This document shows positions 8,087 through 16,401 of a DNA stretch of 26,898 nt, in pieces. Numbering within the stretch: the first letter of the stretch is position 1; every line of letters starts with the position of its first letter. The position numbers and the translations under genes are program-made. This DNA comes from JADYZU01 sp964443055 (GTDB lineage Bacteria > Pseudomonadota > Alphaproteobacteria > Rhodobacterales > Rhodobacteraceae). The notes below the pieces were generated by a model. It worked only from the letters and a program-made list of their open reading frames with translations. It did no database searches and was not told the DNA's origin. Where the stretch lies: the NCBI GenBank assembly GCA_964443055.1, contig CAYUBT010000012.1:1-26898 (forward strand), written 5' to 3'.

Positions 8087-10057
8087 ATGACCGGACAGGC
8101 GCTTTCCAATCTGTTTTCTTCACTGCGGCTCGGGCCGGTGGAGGTGAAGAACCGCATCGTCTCGACCGGGCACGACACGGTTCTGGCCGAGGGCGGCATG
8201 ATCGGCGAGGCGCTCATCGCCTATCACGAGGCGCGGGCAGAAGGCGGCGTCGGGCTGATCGTCACCCAGGTTGCGGGTGTGCACGAGACCGCGCGCTATA
8301 CCGGCGAAACGCTCATGGCGGCGGATGATTCCTGTCTTCCGGGCTATCGCCGCCTGGCCGAGCGGCTGCACAGACATGGCGCACGGGTCTTTTCCCAGCT
8401 TTTCCACCCCGGCCGCGAGGTGACGGAAAGCTTCGACGGCTCGAAACCCGTGGCCTGGGCCCCTTCGGCCAGCCCCTCGGAACGCTATCATGTGATTCCG
8501 GCACCGATGTCCGTGCAGATGATCGAGGAGATCATCGAAGGTTATGCCGGTACCGCCGCCCGTCTGCAGCACGCCGGGCTCGACGGGGTGGAGATTGTCG
8601 CCAGCCATGGCTATCTGCCCGCGCAATTCCTCTCGCCCCGGGTCAACAGGCGCGAGGACGACTACGGCGGCAGTTTCGAGAACCGGATGCGGTTCCTGCG
8701 CCGTGTTCTCGAGGAAGTGCGCAATCGCACCGGCGGGACGATGGCCGTGGGCCTGCGCATCTCGGGTGACGAGAAATCCGACGAGGGGCTGACCGAGGAT
8801 GAGTCCCTGCAGGCCATCGCCCATCTCGCGCCGCTCCTCGATTACGTCAGCGTCGTCCACGGCACGAGCGCCACGCTGGCCGGGGCCGCGCATATCGCCC
8901 CGCCGATGTATGTCGAAGGCGGCTATCTCGTCCCCTTCTCCGCGCGGGTAAAAGAGGTCTGCGACTGTCCCGTCATCGTGACGGGCCGGATCAACCAGCC
9001 GCAGGACGCGGAACAGATCATCGCGAAGGGCCATGCCGATCTCTGCGGCATGACGCGCGCGCTCATCTGCGATCCGCTCATGCCGGTGAAGGCCGAACGC
9101 GTCGCCTTCGACGACATCCGCGCCTGTATCGGCTGCAACCAGGCCTGTATCGGCCATTTCCACATGGGCCAGCCGATTTCCTGCATCCAGCATCCCGAAA
9201 CCGGACGCGAGTTGCGGTTCGGGGTGGTGGCACCTGTGGCGCGGGCAAAATCGGTGCTGGTCGTGGGCGGCGGCCCCGGCGGGCTCAAGGCGGCGGCGGT
9301 GGCAGCCGAACGAGGGCATCGCGTGACATTGTGCGAGGCAGGTGCACGCCTGGGCGGGCAGGCGCTTCTCGCCCAGCTTCTGCCGGGGCGTAGCGAATTC
9401 GGCGGGATCGTCACCAACCTTGAAGGTGAGGCGCGCCGCGCGGGTGTCGAGATCCGCACCGGCGTCGAGGTCACGCGCGAGACCGTCGTCTCGGGTGCCT
9501 ATGACGCCGTCATCATCGCTACCGGCGCCACGCCGCGCCTGCCGGACGCGTTCGAGCATGATCCGGATTCCGATCCCGGCCGGGTCGTGCAGGCGGCCGA
9601 TGTGCTGGCGGGCAGGGCGACATTCGGCAAGACCGTCCTCGTCGCCGACTGGCCCTGCGACTGGACGGGCCTCGGCATGGCAGAACTGGTGGCCGTGCAG
9701 GGATCGGAGGTGCGCCTGCTGGTCAACGGAAAATTCGCAGGCGAGGCGATCCAGTCCTATACACGTGACATGGCGCTTGCGCGGCTGTTCCGGCTCGGGG
9801 TCGGCATCGTGCCCTTTGCGCGGCTGTTCGGCTGTGACGGCGACACGGTCTATTTCCAGAACACGCTGAGCGACGAGCCGATGATCTTCGAGGGCATCGA
9901 CACGCTGATTCTGGCGCAGGGCGGCACGGCTGTTGACGGGCTCTACCACGAGCTGCAGGGGCTGGTTCCCGAAGTGACCCGGATCGGCGATGCGCTCGCG
10001 CCCCGCACGGCAGAGGAAGCGGTGCTTGAAGGTCTGGTCGCGGCCTCGGCGGTTTAG
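8087..10057 (+). CDS. NADH:flavin oxidoreductase, 2,4-dienoyl-CoA reductase / trimethylamine dehydrogenase family
   Basis: A 656-residue Fe-S flavoprotein. Residues 1-340 form an old-yellow-enzyme-type FMN barrel, with SHGYLPAQFLSPRVNRR at about 173-189 (H174 is the usual active-site histidine) and DDYGGSFENRMRF after it. Four cysteines, C347, C350, C354 and C366, match the 4Fe-4S site of this family. The C-terminal half is an FAD/NAD(P)-binding region with VVGGGPGGLKAA (about 392-403) and IIATGATPRLP. Members include dienoyl-CoA reductase, trimethylamine and dimethylamine dehydrogenases, and N-methylproline demethylases. The substrate cannot be fixed here; an amine demethylase role is as likely as enoyl reduction. 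The ATG at 8087 is preceded by GGGGGA; a longer in-frame start at 8048 would add 13 residues of poor quality. The gene appears monocistronic, between a repeat and ribA. Confidence 0.88.
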   Translation: MTGQALSNLFSSLRLGPVEVKNRIVSTGHDTVLAEGGMIGEALIAYHEARAEGGVGLIVTQVAGVHETARYTGETLMAADDSCLPGYRRLAERLHRHGARVFSQLFHPGREVTESFDGSKPVAWAPSASPSERYHVIPAPMSVQMIEEIIEGYAGTAARLQHAGLDGVEIVASHGYLPAQFLSPRVNRREDDYGGSFENRMRFLRRVLEEVRNRTGGTMAVGLRISGDEKSDEGLTEDESLQAIAHLAPLLDYVSVVHGTSATLAGAAHIAPPMYVEGGYLVPFSARVKEVCDCPVIVTGRINQPQDAEQIIAKGHADLCGMTRALICDPLMPVKAERVAFDDIRACIGCNQACIGHFHMGQPISCIQHPETGRELRFGVVAPVARAKSVLVVGGGPGGLKAAAVAAERGHRVTLCEAGARLGGQALLAQLLPGRSEFGGIVTNLEGEARRAGVEIRTGVEVTRETVVSGAYDAVIIATGATPRLPDAFEHDPDSDPGRVVQAADVLAGRATFGKTVLVADWPCDWTGLGMAELVAVQGSEVRLLVNGKFAGEAIQSYTRDMALARLFRLGVGIVPFARLFGCDGDTVYFQNTLSDEPMIFEGIDTLILAQGGTAVDGLYHELQGLVPEVTRIGDALAPRTAEEAVLEGLVAASAV

Positions 10058-10129
10058 GTCGGGGCCTGGGCTTGTCATCGGGTGACGCGACCTCTGGCCT
10101 CGCGCACGTGCTGGCCCTATCTGGGACAC

Positions 10130-11215
10130 ATGAACGATGCCCTTTCCCCTGACGCGCAGGAAAGCCTCGGCCGGGCCCGGGCCGATCTGCGCATGGGCGT
10201 GCCCGTCGTCATCGGTGATGCGGGCGCGTCGGTCGTGGTCGCGGCCGCCGAGACCCTGACGGCTGCGCGGCTTGCGGCCCTGCGGGTGCTGGGTCCGGTG
10301 CTGGTCATCACGGACAAGCGGGCCGGGACGCTCAAGGCGCGGGCCTATGACGGCGATCTTGCGCGGCTGGTGCTGCCCGAAGATGCCGACTGGCGCTGGG
10401 TGCGGGCGGTGGCCGATCCGGCAGCCGATCTCGCGCAGCCGATGAAAGGCCCGTTCGAGAGCGCACGGGGGGGCGATGTCTCGCTGCATCGCGCGGCGAT
10501 CCGGCTGATGAAGTCGGCCCGCCTCCTGCCTGCGGTGCTGGTCGCGGCGGTGAAGGACGGCGCGGGTTTTGCGGCCACGCATCGCCTCACCCGCGTGGCA
10601 GAGGCCGATATCATGGCGGGCGGCATGTCACCGCTGCACGAGGTGGTCGCGGCGCGGGTGCCGCTCGATGTCTCGCGTGCGGGACGGCTGCACGTGTTCC
10701 GGCCCGATGACGGCGGGGACGAGCATTACGCCGTCGAGATCGGCTCGCCCCTCCGTGGCGCGCCCGTGCTCGCCAGGCTGCATTCGGCCTGTTTCACCGG
10801 AGACCTGCTCGGCAGCCTCAAATGTGATTGCGGGCCGCAGTTGCGGGGTGCGCTGGCGCAGATGGGCGAGGAGGGCGCGGGGGTGCTCCTCTATCTCAAC
10901 CAGGAGGGGCGCGGGATCGGCCTCGCCAACAAGATGCGGGCTTATTTCCTGCAGGATCAGGGATTCGACACGGTCGAGGCGAATCACCGGCTCGGCTTCG
11001 AGGATGACGAGCGCGACTTCCGCATCGGTGCGGCGATCCTGCGCGAGATGGGTTTTCACGAGGTGCGGCTCATGACCAACAACCCCGCCAAGGTCGCGCG
11101 GATGGAGGAACAGGGGCTGCGCGTCGTCGAGCGCGTGCCGCTCCGTGTCGGGCGCAATCCGCTGAACGAGGGCTACCTTGCCACCAAGGCCGCAAAATCG
11201 GGGCATCTGCTGTGA
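10130..11215 (+). CDS. ribA: GTP cyclohydrolase II with degenerate N-terminal domain
   Basis: Converts GTP to 2,5-diamino-6-ribosylamino-pyrimidinone phosphate, the first step of riboflavin synthesis. The C-terminal catalytic domain (about residues 185-361) has the zinc ligands C221, C232 and C234 (SACFTGDLLGSLKCDCG), the NQEGRGIGL loop (about 257-265) and NNPAK near the end. The first about 165 residues occupy the place of the RibB (DHBP synthase) domain in RibBA fusions but do not show its acidic catalytic motifs. RibB activity is therefore unlikely, and a separate ribB is expected elsewhere. The start at 10130 is chosen because residues from an earlier in-frame start at 10082 look like random leader. 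The stop overlaps the GTG of the next gene (GTGA), pointing to a two-gene operon. Confidence 0.92.
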   Translation: MNDALSPDAQESLGRARADLRMGVPVVIGDAGASVVVAAAETLTAARLAALRVLGPVLVITDKRAGTLKARAYDGDLARLVLPEDADWRWVRAVADPAADLAQPMKGPFESARGGDVSLHRAAIRLMKSARLLPAVLVAAVKDGAGFAATHRLTRVAEADIMAGGMSPLHEVVAARVPLDVSRAGRLHVFRPDDGGDEHYAVEIGSPLRGAPVLARLHSACFTGDLLGSLKCDCGPQLRGALAQMGEEGAGVLLYLNQEGRGIGLANKMRAYFLQDQGFDTVEANHRLGFEDDERDFRIGAAILREMGFHEVRLMTNNPAKVARMEEQGLRVVERVPLRVGRNPLNEGYLATKAAKSGHLL

Positions 11216-11697
11216 ACGCGCGTCTGACCGGGGACGGGTTCCTCTTCGACGGACAGCTTTACGCTTGCACCATCGGCCGCTCCGGCGTGACCACGGCCAA
11301 GCGCGAGGGCGACGGGGCCACGCCTGCGGGGCGCTGGCGGATTACGGGAATGCTCTACCGGCCCGACCGGCTGGCAAGACCTGCCGGCTGGGCGCAGGAG
11401 ATCGCGCCCGGCGACCTGTGGTCCGATGATCCGGCGGACCCGGACTACAATCGCATGGTGAAGGCCCCGCACGGATTCAGCCATGAGGACCTGTATCGCG
11501 CGGATTCGCTCTACGACCTGGTGATCCTGACCGACTGGAACGCAGACAGGGTACCGGGGCAGGGCTCGGCGATCTTCATCCACGAATGGGCCGGCCCGGA
11601 CAGTCCCACCGAAGGCTGCATCGCCTTCGCGCGCCCCGTGCTGCACATGCTCGCGCCAGCGCTTGCCCCGGGGGTGCAGGTGATGGTGGAGGCGTAG
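11212..11697 (+). CDS. Small YkuD-type L,D-transpeptidase family protein
   Basis: A 161-residue YkuD-fold protein. The catalytic signature is present at 124-136: H124 (IFIHEW), then SPTEGC ending in the nucleophilic C136. Family members crosslink peptidoglycan through 3-3 bonds or attach proteins to the wall. No signal peptide or membrane segment is visible: the chain begins MNARLTGDGFLFDGQLYACT and enters the fold directly. This compact type is therefore either exported by an unrecognised route or acts on a cytoplasmic substrate. The start is a GTG at 11212 overlapping the ribA TGA by four bases, which indicates translational coupling. The stop faces the sulfurylase/kinase gene across a 53 bp convergent gap. 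The in vivo substrate is unknown. Confidence 0.82.
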   Translation: MNARLTGDGFLFDGQLYACTIGRSGVTTAKREGDGATPAGRWRITGMLYRPDRLARPAGWAQEIAPGDLWSDDPADPDYNRMVKAPHGFSHEDLYRADSLYDLVILTDWNADRVPGQGSAIFIHEWAGPDSPTEGCIAFARPVLHMLAPALAPGVQVMVEA

Positions 11698-11750
11698 GAC
11701 GGCAGCACACTCTCGCCGCACCATGCGCGAGACGGATGTGCCGCGGCCGT

Positions 11751-13454
11751 TCAGGCCCCGATCAGCCCCATCCCCTCGAGTTTCAGCAGCACCTGATGCG
11801 CGCAGCTGTCGACGTCGACATTCTCGGTGTCGACGCGCAGCTCCGGGCTCTGCGGCTCTTCGTAGGGATCCGAGATTCCGGTGAACTCCTTGATCTTCCC
11901 CTCGCGCGCCAGCTTGTACAGGCCCTTGCGGTCGCGTCGCTCGCACTCCTCGAGGCTGGTGGCGACATGGACCTCGACGAAGGCACCATAGGTTTCGATC
12001 ATCTCGCGCACCTCGCGCCGGGTGGCGGCATAGGGGGCGATCGGCGCGCAGAGCGCGATACCGCCGTTCTTGGTGATCTCGCTCGCAACATAGCCGATAC
12101 GCTTGATGTTGATGTCGCGATGCTCTTTCGAGAAGCCGAGTTCGGACGACAGATGCTTGCGCACGATATCACCGTCCAGCAACGTGACCGGCCGCCCGCC
12201 CATCTCCATCAGCTTCACCATCAGCGCATTGGCGATGGTCGATTTGCCCGAGCCGGACAGGCCGGTGAAAAAGACGGTGAACCCCTGTTTCGACCGCTCG
12301 GGGCTGGTCTTGCGCAGCTGTTCGACGACTTCGGGGAAAGAGAACCATTCGGGAATCTCGAGCCCCTCGCGCAGGCGGCGGCGCAGTTCAGTGCCGGAGA
12401 TCGACAGGACGGAGGCCCCTTCGGGCACCTCGTCCTCGGGGAAATACTGGGCCTTGTCCTGGACATAGACCATCTGCCGGAAGGGCACGACGGTGACGCC
12501 GATCTCGTCCTGATGCTTCTGCACCAGGTCCTGCGAATCATAGGGTCCGTAGAAGGGCTCGCCCTGGCTGTTCTTGCCGGGGCCCGCATGGTCGCGGCCG
12601 ACGATGAAATGCGTCACCCCGTGATTTCGGCGGATGATCGCATGCCAGAGCGCTTCGCGCGGGCCGCCCATGCGCATGGCGAGGTTCAGCAGGCTCAGAT
12701 GCGTGGTGGCGGAAGGGTATTTGCCAAGCACGGCCTCGTAGCAGCGCACGCGGGTGAAATGGTCGACATCGCCCGGCTTCGTCATGCCGACGACGGGATG
12801 GATGAGCAGGTTCGCCTGCGCTTCACGCGCGGCGCGGAAGGTCAGCTCCTGGTGCGCGCGGTGCAGCGGGTTGCGGGTCTGGAAGCCGACGATGCGCCGC
12901 CAGCCCATCTTGCGGAAATAGGCGCGGAGTTCATTAGGCGTGTCGCGGCGGCTGCGGAAATCATAGTGAACCGGAGGCTGCAGCCCCGTGACCGGCCCGC
13001 CCAGATAGGCCTTGCCCGCGCGGTTGTGCAGGTAATCGACGCCCGGATGCGCGACATCGTCGGCACCGAAGACATGCGTCGCCTCGCGCGACTTGTCCGG
13101 GGTCCAGCGGTCGGTGACCGTCATCGTCGCGAGGATCACGCCCTCCTGATCGCGCAGGGCGATGTCCTCGCCCAGGGCGACTCCCTCGGCAAATTCGGGC
13201 GAGACATCGAGCGTGATCGGCATCGGCCAGAGCGTGCCGTCGGCAAGGCGCATCGTCTCGACGACCGAATCGTAATCCTCTTCGGTGAGGAAACCCTTCA
13301 ACGGGTGGAACGCCCCGTTCATCAGCAGTTCCAGGTCACAGGTCTGCCGCCGGGTCAGGTCGTGGCTTTTCAGTTCGGCCGCCGCGGACTTCAACATCGT
13401 GGCGCTGTCGGGGGAGACATAGAGTTCGGGGATCGGGGCGAGATGAGCAGTCAC
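11751..13454 (-). CDS. Bifunctional sulfate adenylyltransferase / adenylylsulfate kinase
   Basis: A 567-residue fusion that activates sulfate in two steps: ATP sulfurylase makes APS, and APS kinase phosphorylates it to PAPS for assimilation or sulfation. Residues 1 to about 385 are a Sat-type (not CysDN-type) sulfurylase with QTRNPLHRAH (192-201) and GRDHAGP (286-292). Residues from about 390 are CysC, with Walker A GLSGSGKST (398-406), LLDGDIVRKHL, and the DPYEEP segment typical of active kinases. The start is GTG at 13454 with AAGGA about 10 bp upstream. A possible promoter lies at 13508-13535. The gene stands alone, convergent with the L,D-transpeptidase. The kinase domain keeps its nucleotide motifs, so both activities are expected. 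Confidence 0.95.
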   Translation of the reverse strand: MTAHLAPIPELYVSPDSATMLKSAAAELKSHDLTRRQTCDLELLMNGAFHPLKGFLTEEDYDSVVETMRLADGTLWPMPITLDVSPEFAEGVALGEDIALRDQEGVILATMTVTDRWTPDKSREATHVFGADDVAHPGVDYLHNRAGKAYLGGPVTGLQPPVHYDFRSRRDTPNELRAYFRKMGWRRIVGFQTRNPLHRAHQELTFRAAREAQANLLIHPVVGMTKPGDVDHFTRVRCYEAVLGKYPSATTHLSLLNLAMRMGGPREALWHAIIRRNHGVTHFIVGRDHAGPGKNSQGEPFYGPYDSQDLVQKHQDEIGVTVVPFRQMVYVQDKAQYFPEDEVPEGASVLSISGTELRRRLREGLEIPEWFSFPEVVEQLRKTSPERSKQGFTVFFTGLSGSGKSTIANALMVKLMEMGGRPVTLLDGDIVRKHLSSELGFSKEHRDINIKRIGYVASEITKNGGIALCAPIAPYAATRREVREMIETYGAFVEVHVATSLEECERRDRKGLYKLAREGKIKEFTGISDPYEEPQSPELRVDTENVDVDSCAHQVLLKLEGMGLIGA

Positions 13455-13507
13455 GAAGCGTATTCCTTAACGGTCTGGCGGCGCGGACATCGCGCGGTCA
13501 GCTGCCG

Positions 13508-13535
13508 CCTAGACGCGAAATGCGGCTGAATTCAA
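13508..13535 (-). promoter_or_regulatory. Candidate promoter of the sulfurylase/kinase gene
   Basis: On the minus strand TTGAAT (13530-13535) and TCTAGG (13508-13513) are separated by 16 bp and lie about 55-80 bp upstream of the GTG start. The match to the housekeeping consensus is moderate and rests on reading alone. Confidence 0.3.
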
Positions 13536-13580
13536 GCGGACGGGCGGCGTGCCCGGGGCTCGGGGTCCATTGCTCCTTTG

Positions 13581-13658
13581 GTCATGGCGAGCGTAAGTGG
13601 CGTAACCCATCTCTGCCACTCTGGCTTGCCGCGTCGGCTCCGTCTCCTCGCAATGACG
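13581..13658 (+). repeat. Dispersed palindromic repeat, copy C
   Basis: A 78 bp element in the same orientation as copy A, running from GTCATGGCGAG to CTCGCAATGACG. It shares the TTGCCGCGTCG block but has a more diverged left half. It is the main content of the 368 bp gene-free stretch 13455-13822 between the sulfurylase/kinase start and the trxB stop. The rest of that stretch holds the candidate promoter at 13508-13535 and a hairpin at 13771-13789. I saw no small gene there. Confidence 0.75.
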
Positions 13659-13770
13659 AAAACACGGGAACCCCGCGGACCGGATGCCCGCCCGCGATCC
13701 CGTTCGAGGTCGTCACATCAGTTCAGCGCAGGATGTGAACTTCACCGCAGCATGAGGCCGGAGCCCCGGC

Positions 13771-13789
13771 GGCAGGCCCCGAGCCTGCC
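13771..13789 (-). terminator. Hairpin downstream of trxB, possible terminator
   Basis: GGCAGGC and GCCTGCC form a 7 bp stem with a CCCGA loop, 33 bp beyond the trxB stop in the direction of transcription. No U-run follows, so factor-independent termination would be weak; it may stabilise the 3' end. Confidence 0.35.
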
Positions 13790-13822
13790 AGCCCTTCGTT
13801 GCGATATGGTTGATGGGCACTG

Positions 13823-14764
13823 CTATTCCTGCGCCGAGAGGAATTTCTCGGCATCCAGCGCCGCCATGCAGCCCATGCCGGCGCTGGTCACCGCCTGACG
13901 GTAATGGTCGTCGGTCAGGTCGCCTGCGGCAAAGACACCGGGAATGGCGGTGCGGGTCGAGCCCGGTTCCACCGTCACGTAGCCGCCTTCGCGCAGGGGC
14001 AGCTGGTCCTTCACGAGCTCCGAGGCTGGTGCGTGGCCGATGGCGATGAAGACACCCTTGGCCGCCACTTCGCTTTCCTCGCCGGTCTTGACGCTCCTGA
14101 CCCGGACGCCGCGCACCTGCGCAGGCTCGCCCTCGGCCAGCACTTCCTCGACGGTATGATCCCAGAGCATTTCGACCTTCTCGTTGCGGAAGAGCCGTTC
14201 CTGCAGGATCTTCTCGGCACGCAGGGAATCCCGGCGATGGATCAGCGTCACCTTCGATGCGAAATTGGTCAGGAACAGGGCTTCCTCGACGGCGGTGTTC
14301 CCGCCGCCCACGACCACGATCTCCTGGCCGCGGTAGAAGAATCCGTCACAGGTCGCGCAAGCCGAGACGCCGAAGCCGCGCAGATGCTGTTCGCTCTCGA
14401 TCCCCAGCCATTTCGCCCGCGCCCCGGTGGCGAGGATCACGGCATCGGCGGTGTATTGCGTCCCCGAATCCCCCTTCGCACGGAACGGCCGCTCCGACAG
14501 GTCGAGTTCGGTGATGATGTCGGAGACGATCTCGGTCCCCATCGCCCGGGCATGTTCCTCCATCTGCACCATGAGTTCCGGTCCCTGGATCGAGGTCTGG
14601 CCTGGCCAGTTCTCCACATCGGTGGTGGTCGTGAGCTGGCCGCCCGGCTCGATCCCCTGGACCAGTACGGGCGAGAGCATGGCGCGCGCCGCGTAGACGG
14701 CGGCGGTATAGCCCGCCGGGCCCGAGCCGATGATGAGAACCCTGGCGTGACGCGGATCGGTCAT
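13823..14764 (-). CDS. trxB: Thioredoxin-disulfide reductase
   Basis: A 313-residue low-molecular-weight thioredoxin reductase that transfers electrons from NADPH through FAD to thioredoxin. Seen in sequence: the FAD Rossmann motif GSGPAGYTAAVYAA (13-26), redox-active CATC (C136, C139), the NADPH-binding GGGNTA (153-158) with HRRDSLRAEK after it, and the C-terminal FAD motif GVFAAGDLTD. Length and motif order are normal. The ATG at 14764 has GAAGGA upstream. It is transcribed divergently from an Lrp/AsnC-type regulator across a 152 bp spacer, an arrangement that suggests but does not prove regulation by that protein. It lies close to the sulfate activation gene and could supply reduced thioredoxin to PAPS or APS reductase; that link is inference. 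Confidence 0.96.
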   Translation of the reverse strand: MTDPRHARVLIIGSGPAGYTAAVYAARAMLSPVLVQGIEPGGQLTTTTDVENWPGQTSIQGPELMVQMEEHARAMGTEIVSDIITELDLSERPFRAKGDSGTQYTADAVILATGARAKWLGIESEQHLRGFGVSACATCDGFFYRGQEIVVVGGGNTAVEEALFLTNFASKVTLIHRRDSLRAEKILQERLFRNEKVEMLWDHTVEEVLAEGEPAQVRGVRVRSVKTGEESEVAAKGVFIAIGHAPASELVKDQLPLREGGYVTVEPGSTRTAIPGVFAAGDLTDDHYRQAVTSAGMGCMAALDAEKFLSAQE

Positions 14765-14780
14765 GTCGATCGTCCTTCAA

Positions 14781-14801
14781 ATATCATGCTTCTCGCATAT
14801 A
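14781..14801. promoter_or_regulatory. Imperfect inverted repeat in the trxB/lrp spacer, candidate operator
   Basis: ATGC-TTCTC-GCAT at 14786-14798 extends, with one bulged base, to ATAT on both sides and sits about 20-35 bp upstream of the trxB start. On the minus strand TTATAT overlaps it and could be the trxB -10 box. Lrp family proteins bind AT-rich imperfect palindromes, so this is a plausible site for the divergent regulator. Confidence 0.3.
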
Positions 14802-14916
14802 AGGGGCTTCCGCCCCGCTGCAAGGCTGGCCCCGAACCTGCCGGGATCGCCAAGGTTGCGCAAGATGCAGGCCCCGGGTATCTGCCTTTCTGCACGGGTA
14901 GCGGGGGTGAGAGCAG

Positions 14917-15411
14917 GTGAAGCTGGACGAGATCGACAGGATGATTCTCGCCGAGCTGCAGGCAAATGGCCGGATGACCAATGTCGAACTTGCAAGCCGG
15001 GTCGGAATCTCCGCGCCCCCCTGCCTGCGTCGTCTGCGCGCGCTCGAGGAGCAGGGCGTCATCCGCAGCTATCATGCGCAGATCGACCCCGCAGTGCTCG
15101 GCTTCGAGGTGCAGGTCTTCGCGCAGGTGCGCCTCGCGCGTCAGGCCGAGACCGATCTGGCCGCTTTCGAGGCGCTTTGCCGAAGCTGGCCGGTCGTGCG
15201 CGAATGCCACATGCTCAATGGTGAGGTCGATTTCATCCTGCGATGTGTGGCGGCCGATCTTCCCGCGTTCCAGCAGTTTCTCACTCGGGAACTGACGACG
15301 GCACCCAATGTCGAGAATGTGAAGACGAGCCTCGTGATCCGATCGGCCAAGGATGAGCCTCCGGTGCCGTTCGAGCTTCTGGCTCTGGGCGGGATCACGC
15401 CGCGTATGTGA
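14917..15411 (+). CDS. Lrp/AsnC family transcriptional regulator
   Basis: A 164-residue feast/famine regulator. The helix-turn-helix is at about residues 17-45 (MTNVELASRVGISAPPCLRR), preceded by the typical LDEIDRMILAELQANGR. The C-terminal RAM domain (about 65-145) contains the usual core strands and GEVDFILRCVA. Lrp proteins form octamers and bind amino acids, but the effector cannot be inferred. The GTG at 14917 gives the standard N-terminus; AGCAGG just upstream is a weak ribosome binding site. The gene diverges from trxB, the likely target besides itself. Its 3' end overlaps the convergent Hint protein gene by 17 bp. Confidence 0.93.
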   Translation: MKLDEIDRMILAELQANGRMTNVELASRVGISAPPCLRRLRALEEQGVIRSYHAQIDPAVLGFEVQVFAQVRLARQAETDLAAFEALCRSWPVVRECHMLNGEVDFILRCVAADLPAFQQFLTRELTTAPNVENVKTSLVIRSAKDEPPVPFELLALGGITPRM

Positions 15412-16090
15412 CGTCGAGGTCGCTGCGCCGCAGCCGCTGATGCGCGGGCAGGCCCCAGTCGGTGTAGCTGTCCAGATGCGGGAAGCAGGACAGGAACAGG
15501 TCGAGATATTCCGGGCGGAGCCCGAGATTGTGGATCGGGCCGGGATGATAGCTTTCGACCTCGATCCCGTTGGCGACGATGATCTCGTGGCCTGCAAATC
15601 CCAGATGGCAGATCTCGACCGGGGTGGGCGGCGTGATCTCGATCACCGCGCAGCCGTCCACGAAATCGCGCGCCGGAACGAGCGCCATCTCCGATGCGGT
15701 CAGCTGCACGACGGCCGGGGCACGATGGGTGATCCTGGCCGAGGGGCCAAGGACAAGGTCGGCCATCGGCCGGGCAATGCCGAGCCCGTCCGCTGCGATG
15801 CGCGTGAGGCGCCCCATGGCCGGATCCTGCCCGCGCGCGTGGGGAACGAGCGTGGTGGAGCCTTTCCACAGAAGGGTCTGGAAGCCGCTGTCGACGGTGC
15901 GGACCCTGTCGCCGGGCCACAGGTCGCCCACGGCGGTGAGGCCGCGTTCCGTCGTCACCAGCGCGGCACGGGTGAAGGCCGAAAAGGGATCCTCGAAAGC
16001 CGGGAGAGCCGGGACGAGGCGTGGCGATTCGATCACCTCGCCCGAAGGTAACAGACAGGCGACCTCGACCCTGCGCATGAGAGGCGTCAT
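15395..16090 (-). CDS. Hint-domain (Hint_2-like) protein lacking the usual Cys nucleophile
   Basis: At least 231 residues. The chain has a Hint (hedgehog/intein) module beginning FTRAALVTTERGLTAVGDL and continuing through PGDRVRTVDSGFQTLLWKG. This is the pattern of the alphaproteobacterial Hint_2 family, with LVLGPSARITHR and the late GHEIIVANGIEVESYHPG (the strand just before the end of the fold). At the position where inteins and many Hint proteins carry Cys or Ser before the first strand, this protein reads SAFTR with Ala, so classic self-splicing is unlikely. The biological role is unknown; related proteins are secreted or calcium-binding in some bacteria. The start is uncertain: the frame is open to ATG at 16192 and TTG at 16240, and I prefer ATG at 16090 because MTPLMRRVEVACLLP resembles family N-termini as I remember them. 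Confidence 0.72.
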   Translation of the reverse strand: MTPLMRRVEVACLLPSGEVIESPRLVPALPAFEDPFSAFTRAALVTTERGLTAVGDLWPGDRVRTVDSGFQTLLWKGSTTLVPHARGQDPAMGRLTRIAADGLGIARPMADLVLGPSARITHRAPAVVQLTASEMALVPARDFVDGCAVIEITPPTPVEICHLGFAGHEIIVANGIEVESYHPGPIHNLGLRPEYLDLFLSCFPHLDSYTDWGLPAHQRLRRSDLDVTYAA

Positions 16091-16401
16091 GCGCCGAGGC
16101 CGCCCGTCCGACCGAGTGCGCCGGTCACGCAGGACCGGCGAGGAAAACGTGTCATTCTGCTGGCCGCTGGCAGGCCGGGGGTCAATCATCATGCGAATAC
16201 GCTTCACGGCTTCGCATCTTCTGTCGGCCCCCACCGACAACAGCAGAGCGAAAGGTTGCTGTCAGGGCCTATTGTGTCCGGGGCCGGAGCAACGGTCAAG
16301 ATTCAGCGGCGGATTCGGTGTTCCGGCGATCAGTCTGCCTGCCGGTGCCGGATTGTTCCGCGGCAGCCGCCTATTCCGCCACAATCCGATTCGGTACGGT
16401 G

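Noticed and set aside
8120..10582. Minus strand frame of 820 codons
   Set aside because: Antisense to the flavin oxidoreductase and ribA; composition rich in Arg, His and Gly with no domain pattern.
11586..13529. Plus strand frame of 647 codons
   Set aside because: Antisense to the sulfurylase/kinase fusion, whose motifs are complete on the minus strand.
13455..13822. SAM or other sulfur riboswitch upstream of the sulfate activation gene
   Set aside because: No recognisable conserved core was seen; the stretch is explained by a promoter candidate, repeat C and a hairpin.
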